NCBI GenBank assembly: GCA_036924285.1
Contig: JAYKYS010000002.1
Span: 3,720,001 to 3,784,000, forward strand
Source: Asterella californica
Lineage: Eukaryota; Streptophyta; Marchantiopsida; Marchantiales; Aytoniaceae
DNA: 64,000 bases
Reading direction: 5' to 3'
The notes under the pieces are model-generated. The model was not told the origin of the DNA. It saw only the letters and a program-made list of their open reading frames with translations, and did no database searches. This document shows, one piece after another, positions 21,264 through 30,356 of this stretch; positions within the stretch are counted from its first letter, which is position 1; the number at the start of each line of letters is the position of its first letter. Position numbers and translations under genes: made by a program.

Positions 21264-22051
21264 TGGTTGTGAGAGTAATGGCTCTTCTGCGATGCTTCCA
21301 CCTCATCTTCAAACCTCACGTGCTGATACGATCTTCCCTTTGATACTTGAGAGCAATAACCAACAATCTCATCTTCCTCATCTTCCGACAGTTTGGTCCC
21401 TAGAGCGTTAAGCGTAGCTGCTTCACCCAAAATCTGACGTTTCTTCTTGATGATATCTATAATAACCTCATGGAACTCACGCTTTGCAATCCCAAGAATC
21501 TCACCCAAAGTAAACTCAACTTTCCCATTCAAGATACGGTTCTCTAACACCTGCTTCAAGTCTGTAGCAATCTCAATGTCAGACTGAAGTTTGTATGCAG
21601 GCATCTTACCCTTCTCCTTGCTTCTCTCCTTCTCCTTTGGTGTTGTAGATGGTAGATCCTCCATAGTCTCCTCCCGAGTAGGTGTTGTCTCCTGCTTTGC
21701 ATCTGGTCTAGCCCTTTCACTCCTTGTAGCAGGTCGTTTGGCTGTAGAAGTCTCACCTGCATCCTCCCTCCTGCGTTTTTCTTCTAGTAGAGCTTCATGC
21801 TGACTTCTTGCAACATAAGCATGCACTGACGTATCCACAGGGTCATTCCATCCTGTAGTTTCTCTAATCGAGTTGCCAACCCTTCGTAGCACATCCTTGT
21901 CTAGCTCTGTTCTAGCTACGGACCGCACTACATTTGACCACAACCCAGTAGTCCATTTCTCTCTCTCCATTTCCACTTTCACTCCACACGTAGCAGCATT
22001 CACAAGAGAAACAGCATGTGATGCTGATATATCATTCACAAGTCTCTTCAT
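21197..22051 (-). CDS. ORF2 of element C, function unknown
   Basis: 284 codons between gag and protease, starting in the ATGA overlap with gag. The first part has no family I recognise. The middle (residues about 90-155) is highly charged and disordered-looking (EKERSKEKGK). The last third (KLQSDIEIATDLKQVLEN, then FTLGEILGIAKREFHEV) resembles the segment that precedes the retropepsin domain in related Ty3/gypsy elements of early-diverging plants. It ends at a TGA exactly where the protease begins in the -1 frame, so it may be read through by frameshifting as a protease N-extension. Confidence 0.65.
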   Translation of the reverse strand: MKRLVNDISASHAVSLVNAATCGVKVEMEREKWTTGLWSNVVRSVARTELDKDVLRRVGNSIRETTGWNDPVDTSVHAYVARSQHEALLEEKRRREDAGETSTAKRPATRSERARPDAKQETTPTREETMEDLPSTTPKEKERSKEKGKMPAYKLQSDIEIATDLKQVLENRILNGKVEFTLGEILGIAKREFHEVIIDIIKKKRQILGEAATLNALGTKLSEDEEDEIVGYCSQVSKGRSYQHVRFEDEVEASQKSHYSHNHWARATTETLVKLGDLEEPVVA

Positions 22052-23106
22052 ACCACCCTGCCAAAGTTGGTTCTCAGCATCATCCCAGTCTCTCTCAAAT
22101 GGATCTTACCATCTTTGAAGAAGATAAGATCCTTCCTCAATGCATCTGAAAACTCCCCACAATCTCTTCTTACATGGTCTAGGCTATCACACCATATACA
22201 ACGATGAACAAAGCCTTCTCTCATCTGAGGTCTCTGCATAGCAGGCTGTACATTCTGCTCCTTCTCTTCTAACCTAGTGAGCTTAAGCTTAAGCTCCTTC
22301 ATATCCTTAATCAACTCATCAAGCGGTGAGTCTTCCTCTCTAGCAATTACCAAAGCGGGCTTAGCAGGCAACTGCTTGACAGGAATTATCAGAGGTGCTG
22401 CTTCACTTACCACCACCTTGTCCCTTCTTCTCTGTCTCTTGGTCAGCAAAGAGACAGCCTCTTCAACCTCCTTCCAGTCAGTCTTCAATCCTCTCTCCTC
22501 ACTCTTGTCTTCCAGCAACAGCTCAAGCTTCTCCTGAATAGTCACGTCCGCTGCTTGTAGGAAAAGCTCGGTCTTCTCCACCTCTAATGTAAGCTTTTCT
22601 GTCCTAGAAAGCTGAGCATACTGACGATCAAATTCCCTTAACAACTCATTTACAGACAAACCTTTGTTGGGCTTAACCACCCACTCCAAGAACGTTCTCT
22701 TGGCCACTCTCTCTGAATCTTCAGTGTAGTACTCCTCCTTCAAAGCTCGCATAAAGCTCTCCCAACTCTGTCCCTGCTGCTGCTTGAGCTCCTTCACACG
22801 ACCACGAATCTCAGAGACAACAGCAAGCTCAAAGTTCTCCACCATCTCCTTCTCAGGCACCTTGTTCACCTCCATCTCCCTAGCATAGTATCGCACATAC
22901 TTGGAAATATCTGTACCCTTGAACTGGTCCATCTGGTGCACCACAGATTGCAACGCCTTGGTTGCTAACACCTCCTTCCTCTCTGTGCTCTGCTGCTGCT
23001 GCATGAACATGGAGAAAGCCTGGAACATCTTCATCGTAGCAGCATCAAACTGAATAGGTTGCTGAGCAGCAGCAACATCTCCACTTGATGATCCTTGGTT
23101 GGCCAT
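22048..23106 (-). CDS. gag of element C
   Basis: 352 codons starting about 77 bp after the 5' LTR. The N-terminus is Gln-rich (FMQQQQS). A central helical capsid-like region follows (RYYAREMEVNKVPEKE through EYYTEDSERVAKRTFLEW, residues about 75-150), then a long charged coiled-coil-like region. It ends in one zinc knuckle, CIWCDSLDHVRRDC (C-x2-C-x4-H-x4-C, about residue 310). It would form the particle and bind RNA in the cytoplasm. The frame is intact. Its TGA overlaps the ATG of the next ORF (ATGA at 22,051-22,048), a layout that suits coupled re-initiation. Confidence 0.8.
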   Translation of the reverse strand: MANQGSSSGDVAAAQQPIQFDAATMKMFQAFSMFMQQQQSTERKEVLATKALQSVVHQMDQFKGTDISKYVRYYAREMEVNKVPEKEMVENFELAVVSEIRGRVKELKQQQGQSWESFMRALKEEYYTEDSERVAKRTFLEWVVKPNKGLSVNELLREFDRQYAQLSRTEKLTLEVEKTELFLQAADVTIQEKLELLLEDKSEERGLKTDWKEVEEAVSLLTKRQRRRDKVVVSEAAPLIIPVKQLPAKPALVIAREEDSPLDELIKDMKELKLKLTRLEEKEQNVQPAMQRPQMREGFVHRCIWCDSLDHVRRDCGEFSDALRKDLIFFKDGKIHLRETGMMLRTNFGRVV

Positions 23107-23182
23107 GATATCTGATCCTGTAACACTCTTAAGAAAACTCCCACCCTAGGTGTTTCACGTCGAGTTTACCAAAAAGAGAGTA

Positions 23183-24463
23183 TGTCGGAGTGTAATCCGT
23201 CTACCTAGGAAAGCGCCGGGCTTCTGGCTGTGGTTGTTCACTCAAGAGGTTGGCTTTCAGGTCACAATAGGGCTATAAACACTCACACAGATGTGTAAGA
23301 TCTAGTAATATACCCAGAAGGCGAAATTCAGGTCTAGCTGGCAGTAATAGGATTCGGCGGTGAACTTTGACACTCACGGAGAGGAAAACTATGAAGGTTT
23401 AGACCTCTAAACTTCCCCTACATGCAAATGAGGTACTACTGAACTCACAGACGAAATTTCAGCCTGAGATCAAATTCTGACACGGAGATATGAACAGAAA
23501 AGTTTTGAGCAAGAAAACTACGGCAATTTCTGGTACCTAGCTGGCTATTTCAACCTATAACAGGAGTTTGGCTCGATCAATTTCGAAGTTTCTTACAGGA
23601 TTTGCAGTCTACAGGGTGCTGAACATCCCTGTGAAGTTGGGACTCCTGAATGTACACAGAACTATAGATCTCCTCCTCTGAAGTCGCTGCTCTAGATTAA
23701 GAGCTTTTCAGACCCCCTCAGCTTCAGCGGCCGCCCTGAATTACTCAGTTGCTCAATCGATATGAAACTTTTTGTGAAATCGTAGCCCTGCTGGCGAAGA
23801 ACACAACCTCGAAGTTTTGAAGCAATTTCCTCAAATCTGCTGCGAGTGACACTGAAAACCCTAAATCCAACCAAAATGATTCAATTCTAGCACAATCCGA
23901 ACTTCAATTGCTCATAACTCCGTCTTTATTGACTCAAATCGATCGAAATTTTCACTGGAAGTGCTTGACATGACGAGACCTCTCTCCCTGTGCTCTCAGA
24001 TTTCGAAGATCCCTCACCAAATGCTCGAACTCCACTCTAGAGCTCTTTTTCTAAATTTAGAGTTTAACAAAAGACAAAAACAGACCAATGGGAGTTCATA
24101 GCTCCACTTGGTTGTCCTTTAGTACCCTAAACCACGTGGCAACTTAGTTTTACTCATAGGCTACCACGTCAAGCCCCTGGAGTGCCAGCGTAAAACTTAA
24201 ACTACCTAAAACGACACGCAGTCCCGAAAAATAACTTAAATCAGCTAGAAAGCGTGCATGGGCGACACGCAAGTACAACCCATGAGCTTAAGCCCTATCA
24301 ACATGGTAATCAACCTACTAAGACTCAAAATAGTGTTAACACCATATGCAAAGGTGTCAAACATATACATAAACGACTAGAAGTAATATAAGCTAACTTC
24401 TAGAACTACTAAACTCAAGCGTCGGAGTAGAAATATAACATGTAGCCGCCAAGTAGCGCGACA
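23183..24463 (-). repeat. 5' LTR of element C
   Basis: Same 1,281-bp sequence as 9,808-11,088. Differences seen by eye are A/G near 9,975, T/A near 10,066, G/A near 10,418 and G/A near 10,597. The sequence after the LTR (minus strand, from 23,182) does not contain TGGTATCAGAGC, so the primer tRNA is not identified. Confidence 0.9.
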
Positions 24464-25022
24464 GCGGGGCCCGTCGATCCTCATAAGTATATATGAGGGG
24501 GGCTCGATGCTTGGGTGGGCCAGGACAAGTCACTTGACCTCAGGGTTCGACAGACGGACTCTGGGGGCATGAGGTGATGGCTGGACCGGTTCCAAGGCAC
24601 GTTCCGATCCAGACTTAGACGTCTGGACTTAGGAATGATGGGGCTGGGGCAAGACTATGGAACGAGTCGGTTAGACCACCGTTTCGGAGCCTAGACCCAG
24701 ACGGACAACATGGGCGATTGGGCCGCTAGGTGTGCTGGAGGCACCGTTTAGGACCCTGGACTTTATAGGAAGTCCGCCTCAAGTCATATTGTGACTTGCT
24801 CATGTTTGGGACCGACTTAGGCGGGTCTAGGTCAGGACTTAGGAACTGCTGAGCTTGATGAATAAGGAGACGGTCCGGCTCCGGTCCGGATCAAACTGAG
24901 ATAAGGTAAGTGGTGCATGGACGCTAACTTGTGATTGTGTTTGCAGGTTAGCGGTTGTAAATTTCGTGACCTACTGAGCAAGAGCTTCCACTAGCGCAAC
25001 AAGGCGGTAGGTGCGCGAAACA
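24464..25022 (+). repeat. 3' LTR of element B, second part
   Basis: It continues the LTR interrupted at 9,807, matching 3,250-3,805 of the 5' LTR (CATAAGTATATATGAGG, then CAACAAGGCGGTAGGTGCG at the end). GCGG is found on both sides of element C (9,804-9,807 and 24,464-24,467), as expected for a short target duplication. Confidence 0.8.
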
Positions 25023-25830
25023 CTCCTTGAATCTCGAGTCAAAATTCGATATTTCATACGCTTTCTCCTCCTCAATGATAATATCTCATAGATTTTGTCC
25101 CTGTAGGAAAGTCATCATCCGGAACTTCCACACTTGATACTTGTTCTTGTCGAGCTTCTCTCCTGTGATCAAAGACACGGACTCCGTCATAGCTGTAATC
25201 GAGGATTGTAATATTCTGTACGCAGAAAAACCTCATAGAACCTTCACGAAACTCGTCCGCCACACCCCGCTATGAAGAATTCGTCACAAGTCACAACAAC
25301 GACAACTTTGTGCACTCCTCCCGAGCGAGAATGAAGAAAGAATCTGTCCGCGAACTGTAGGTGTACGTAAATAGGTGAAAACATCAAAAGAATAGTCCAA
25401 GAAACGTCAAAAACTAGACCAAATGAGATAAAAAATGAGCTCGCGATACCTTGAAATTTTGCAAATTTTTGAATTGGACCAGTATTTCTTTTTTACTCAA
25501 CTCCTAAAAATTTCGTGTTGATCGGAAAAGATCCAATTGAAAATCTGTCGTTGAAAATCTCCAAATCGGTTGAAACTTGACCGAGTACACAATTCGCACC
25601 TTCTGAACAAGACAGCCTTCATGTGACTGATCGACATATATCAACGAGAAAAAATCATCCAAGCCTCCAAAATCGCGTTCAAAGTTTCTGATGGCGAAAA
25701 ACAGTTTCATCTCATCCGAACGCATCAGCAGGATAGTGCCTGACATCAAACACAACTCCAGCTGCTCTCTCCTGTACTTCTCCATGCACAAACTCCATCT
25801 TGGTCATCAGCAAGAGACACACGCTCTCTA

Positions 25831-25844
25831 CTGCTCTGATATCA
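25831..25844 (-). other. Primer binding site, minus orientation
   Basis: TGATATCAGAGCAG on the minus strand, a one-base variant of the initiator-Met primer site, directly after the LTR. Confidence 0.65.
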
Positions 25845-26071
25845 TGTAAAAAGATCGATACTTCGAGGATACTCCAAGAAGAGAGAGCGAGTAGACAAAG
25901 AAGTAAAATAGGAATGAGATAAGAGAGGCTTTACCTCTCCATGTATATATAGTGGGGGTGAGTACAAGAGAAACCCTAATGGTGAGTTAGTCCTCTAACT
26001 AATTATAACTACCCTAACCAGTCTGGCTAATGTTAGCCGGTGATCTATTAGAGCTTGGGGCTATATCAACA
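25845..26071 (-). repeat. LTR with TATA box, minus orientation
   Basis: Minus strand reads TGTTGATATAGCCCC to CTTTTTACA, with TG...CA ends. A TATA box (CTATATATAC on the minus strand, about 25,943-25,952) lies in the middle, and CTCTCTCTTCTTGG follows. Confidence 0.7.
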
Positions 26072-26678
26072 ACTTTTGCTTCTCTTGATTTCATCTCGAT
26101 GATGAGAGAAGGATGTTGATGACCGACATCAATCTTGACATCGTACCACATCCAGAATCCGTACCACAATCAGAATCCACTTAGTCATGTGTAGGTCTCT
26201 TTTGTGAAAGACTCGACTTATAATACATATATCTTATATGTTCCTGAAGCCTACGCGTCCTCTCTTCCTTCTCTAGATGAGTTGCTCGCTTCTGGTGCTA
26301 CAATGTCAAGTTTTCATGAGAGACTTCTTCTTTTTGAATTTCATTGCTTTTGTGTTTACTTAGATTTGATTTTCTCTGCACATCCATCACACTTCTTACT
26401 AGATGGCAATTTCATGAAGGTGGGTCGCTCTTTCCATGCTCTATCAAGTCCCTTAATGTATTTGGATACTAGTGATGATGCGTACTGGTTAATTCTTCAA
26501 GACATATCCCTTCAAATGGTTAGTTATCTTAGATATTACATAGAAACCATCACAAACCTCCTCCGTCCTACATGTCACTTCACCTATCATTGTCTGAAAC
26601 TCCCTTGTGTTTGTTATGTCGTCGATCCTCAGTATTTTCGATACATGTGCTCTCATTTTTCACTATCGACCCGCTTGA
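26072..26678 (+). other. Unassigned stretch before the Rep-like relic
   Basis: It contains one open frame (26,204-26,725, 173 codons) with no motif I recognise. It may be a decayed upstream part of the element whose conserved end follows, because the frame changes at about 26,680-26,725 without a break in the coding look of the sequence. Confidence 0.3.
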
Positions 26679-27257
26679 ATGTTTCTTCGAAGACAGGCGA
26701 GGACAAAGAAAGTAGCCCTCACTAGCTACAAGACGTTGGAGCTCTCCGTCACACTATGCAAAATGAGGAGTGATTTAGACTTGTCTTTTTTTGCTATGCT
26801 GCAACAGCTCCTTCAGTCTAGCTGCTCTTCTGGGATTTTCTTTGTAGAAAGAGAGAGAGCACTGCTACGTCTACACTACCAAGGTGTCATCATCATCTTT
26901 GCAAAGTCTTGTCAAGAAGTGAAGAAGCGTATCATGTATGTCTTGGACTGGAGACACGAACGTCCAGTAGGGGTTGAGATCTGTGTTAAAGAACTAACCA
27001 ATAAAGAACTGCACACATACATGAGAATGATTGGATATTGTATGAAAGACAAGGCCGAGGATCATCATCACGTACATATAAAATATATCTTTCAGAGTAT
27101 GCTCGTTGATGATAAAGAGTTGTATATCCTCCTCGGTGCTTACGATACGAAAAACCATGTTGAGTTGAGTTACACTAACATTATAGTCCGTGCACTGCAG
27201 TATAATAAGTATAAAAGCAGCCATCCTTTGTCATCTACTTTCAGCACATGTCTTTGA
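26679..27257 (+). pseudogene. Relic resembling an HUH (Rep-type) transposase
   Basis: 192 codons. Two blocks stand out. The first is GIFFVERERALLRLHYQGVII, which looks like the HUH motif region of Rep-type endonucleases (form ...HLHxQG) with the first His changed to Arg. The second is LHTYMRMIGYCMKDKAEDHH plus NHVELSYTNIIVRALQYNKY, which resembles the conserved C-terminal part of Replitron-type Rep proteins as I remember them. Between them lies VKKRIMYVLDW, which could hold the Tyr. The damaged His and the lack of a continuous upstream frame suggest a dead copy. The family assignment is from memory and unverified. Confidence 0.4.
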
Positions 27258-27449
27258 GGTATGATAGACTCTGGAAAATATTCTACTTCACCTCGCTGGT
27301 TAATGCATGCTGGAATTCAAGTTAGTAGAGTTGATTCTTTGTGGAAATTGTTTCTTCATTTTGAGCAAGTTACACCTGAAGATATTCAAAACATATTCTT
27401 TTGGTAAGAACACTGTAGGTGTGATAATTGTAAAGGCATGTACATGGAC

Positions 27450-27560
27450 TCTGAATTTCTGTATGCAAATACAGAAACCGATGTCTGTAGTGATAGATTG
27501 ATGTAAATTCTGAAATTTTGTATGCTAATACAGAAATCGATGTGTGCAATTCGGAATTTC
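27450..27560 (+). repeat. Tandem duplication, 59-bp period
   Basis: TCTGAATTTCTGTATGCAAA at 27,450 recurs diverged at 27,509 (TCTGAAATTTTGTATGCTAA); each copy contains an ATACAGAAA word. Confidence 0.65.
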
Positions 27561-27617
27561 AATAAAATTAAACCCGGCGAGTAGTCGTCTTTATCACCAA
27601 CTGCTTGCATTTTCGAA

Positions 27618-27815
27618 CGACGGACTGCATGGTAGATAGCTTATTGCGTTGAATAATACCTCGACTATATCGATACATTTAAGAACTTGTATTCGTCAAT
27701 AAAGAACAGACATGGACGACAGAATGCATGGTAGATAGCTTACTGCATCGAATAATACCTCGACTATACCGATACAGTTAAGAACTTGTATTCGTCAACA
27801 AGGACAAAACAAAAA
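27618..27815 (+). repeat. Tandem duplication, 99-bp period
   Basis: The unit CGACGGACTGCATGGTAG... at 27,618 recurs at 27,717 with about 90 percent identity by eye, ending in TTGTATTCGTCAA in both copies. Confidence 0.8.
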
Positions 27816-28621
27816 ATATATATATTTGCTGAGTTCATTTTTCTTCCCATGCCTAAGGGCCTCTATCGACCTCTCCAATACGCCCAAAGCTATTATTTGT
27901 GTTCCGCATCACCTCAATACAACGTCTACCGCAACATGCAACGTAACGAAGGGTGAATATGCATGCATGACTATATATGTCATTAGTGAAAGCGATGAAA
28001 ATTCTGCTGCCACTAGATGTAATCCTCAAGATGTAAACTCCTCTAGAAACTACACCTCTCAAAATATTTGTATTGCTTGTTCTTTGATTTTTATGATATA
28101 TTTTTTTCTGTTTTTCCTTTCTTGATGAGATAAATTCAAGTTGGACTGATTGTTCAGATCGCGAAGCAATTTGCTAAGTTTGGAATTTCGGGTATAATGC
28201 AAGAGTTGTCATCTTAAGCTATCAATGCATATGGAATATAGCTGTCAAAGTCATGTGGTGTAAAACTTAACATTTTTAGCTATTTTATTATTTTTAATCT
28301 CTCTATATGTTTAATCTATTATATATATTATACTATATAATGATACTATATACTATATATGAGATATAAAGAGATTTTGTTTGCTAAAGAGATTTTACTA
28401 ATAATTTTATATAGATTTTTTTAGCATATTAATTAACTTTTTATGGCTTTTATGTATATTTTCAGTATTCATATGTATTTTTAGCATTTGTTTAGCCCCC
28501 AACGTGCCCTTAGATATTTATCAAACTTTGGGTTATGACTTGGCTGTGGACGTTATCGTGTCGGATTTTGCGTGAAGGTTGTCCAGGAAAACGTGAAGTT
28601 TTTGGCTGTGGAGATGTAGTG
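27816..28621. other. AT-rich stretch, no gene supported
   Basis: Strongly AT-rich, especially 28,260-28,450 (TATATTATACTATATAATG and similar). One open frame (27,826-28,125) has no recognisable feature except a hydrophobic end. No gene is supported. Confidence 0.5.
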
Positions 28622-30356
28622 TGTCAAAAGAAGACAAGATAGGAAAAACAACCACGAGAACAAGCGTCGCAAGGTATACCAAATCCTACTTTATATACAC
28701 TCCCGATTCTTCTTCTTTAAGAATGCAAAATAGAGAAACAAACCTGAGCGGTCTATAATATGCACCAATCCCTCTAAAACGAGTCCCTGAATCTAAATCC
28801 AGACCCATAATTATCGAAGTGAGAGCTCAAAGTAAAGCGAAACATCTCTTTGTTAACAAAAAGAGCTGTACCAATGTCACACTATTCAAACCCAAGTCCA
28901 AACGACGTCCATGTAGAAGTCTTTAGCTAAAGTTAGCTACCACAAGCTGTATATAACCAACTAGATTTCTAACCAACTCAAAAGGACAAAAATCGTAACG
29001 AAGGAAAAAAAAAGATATGAGAACTTCCTTCTTTCGTCAAACGGTCTTCAGATGTCGATAAGGCCTTCCTTCCTGACTCTGTTGACCTCAAGAACTCCTA
29101 AATATGACTCTCGATAGTCGAGATATCGAACTTCAAAAAACTCCTTCCTGCGCTTAGAATCATGCACACCGTCCAAACGGATCGTCTGATCTGAGATCCA
29201 TCTTCTCCGGTAGATAGATCCAACTATCTTGAATCCCACGAGACTCCAAACAAACCGTTTGGAGTTCCCCTTGCAGAACCACGCAAGAAATTTGATCGCA
29301 AGAGATAAAAATTAACGTAAATCGACTCCTTACGGCTCAAACTCGTTCAACACACCCAAACTAACAATCCAATCCACATACCGTCTTCTCTTAGGCGTAG
29401 GTGAAGACTCCTTGATCGTGTAGGCACCAAGAACGAAGAGCTTAGCTCACCTATCGCAAAGAACAACCCAATCTAAGATCGCAAGCGATGAAAAACTAAT
29501 GTAAGCGCTTCTTTGCGAGCCAATTTCATCCATAACTCCAAAATCGTTGATGAAACTTTGTATCGTCTTCAATTTCTTGACGACATTCTGATCTCAATGG
29601 ATCCAATAACAACAAGTTTGGACTCCGGAATGACTCAAACGGTCCAACTCTCCTTCACAGATCACTGAAGCACTCCAAATCTCTTCTTTACGTCTCATTT
29701 TCCCAGAACACACTCCTCGATCCGCCTCTTCACGAACTGTCTTAACCAACGCATAGCATGCACAAATCTAAATCTAGTGATATCTTACGCGCATGCATTG
29801 GACCTCTCAATTTCCCAAACTATTCACCGACAGGTCGTAGAAACAAGCTAGTCCTTTAAGCTGCTCCCTTACGTCAATCGCGCACGTGAGTTTTTCACGA
29901 ATAATGAGCAAGTAGACCCATTGCGTCTTTAGTATAGCACCAGGAGCCACGAATATCCAATCAGCAATAATAAGCTAGGGCTTAGCTTGATTTTCTCTCC
30001 TTTCGAGTCTCATAACTTCATCACTAGACGTCCAAATGAAGTAGACGAAATGCCCATGGAAAGTTGACAAGAGCTCTATTTGTTGATGTAATGAAAGTGC
30101 AGATCCGAAGTTGTGCAAAAAGTCCGTAAGCTAGGGTTTATTTTCTCATCTTCCGAGTCTTGTAACTTCATCACTAGACGTTCAAATGAAGTAGATGAAG
30201 TGTCAATGGAAAACTGACAAGGAGCTCTACACGTTGACGTAATGAAAGTGAAGATCCGAAGTTGTGTAAAAAACTTATTTTTAATCCTATGAGCGTCTTT
30301 GGAGCGATAATGATCAAAATTTGATTTTCAAGTAAGAGCCGATCCATGACACGACA
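28622..30356 (-). repeat. Solo LTR of the element A family, minus orientation
   Basis: The minus strand starts TGTCGTGTCATGG at 30,356 and aligns with the 3' LTR of element A (1,485-2,790) through to about 29,090. It continues for about 470 bp not present there, including GTGTATATAAAG (28,690-28,701). No coding region adjoins it. The left edge at 28,622 (…TTTTGACA on the minus strand) is a guess from the TG...CA rule. The flanking pentamers TAGTG and ACGTG match at only three positions. Confidence 0.6.
28690..28701 (-). promoter_or_regulatory. TATA box of the solo LTR
   Basis: GTGTATATAAAG on the minus strand, about 70 bp before the proposed LTR end. Confidence 0.5.

Larger units (their letters stand above)
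9808..24463 (-). mobile_element. LTR retrotransposon element C, four-ORF Ty3/gypsy type
   Basis: This minus-strand element has two 1,281-bp LTRs that differ at about four positions by eye. Reading from 23,106 downward, its ORFs are gag with a CCHC knuckle, a second ORF, protease, then a pol with RT, RNase H and integrase. Element D sits inside pol. If D and one copy of its GATAG duplication are removed, the pol frame is continuous. One internal stop remains at 11,540-11,542. No chromodomain is seen. It inserted into the 3' LTR of element B. Confidence 0.9.
2798..25022 (+). mobile_element. Ty3/gypsy chromovirus element B, host of the nest
   Basis: This is a plus-strand LTR retrotransposon with order 5' LTR, primer site, gag, protease, reverse transcriptase, RNase H, integrase, chromodomain, polypurine tract and 3' LTR. 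The 3' LTR is split by element C, so the two halves of one LTR lie 14.7 kb apart (9,218-9,807 and 24,464-25,022). The 5' LTR lacks its first part. Every coding section has stops or frameshifts. It is the oldest layer of the nest. Confidence 0.85.
25023..26071 (-). mobile_element. 5' end of a short-LTR retrotransposon (fragment)
   Basis: On the minus strand this reads LTR (26,071 to 25,845), primer site (25,844-25,831), then about 800 bp of internal sequence that ends where element B's LTR ends. Short open frames (25,504-25,791 and 25,072-25,263) match no retroelement protein I recognise. The 227-bp LTR and the primer site abutting it suit a Ty1/copia or small non-autonomous (TRIM-like) element. 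The rest is missing. Confidence 0.6.

Noticed and set aside
27826..28125. 99-codon open frame
   Set aside because: It has no motif and no coding neighbours, and lies in AT-rich transposon debris.
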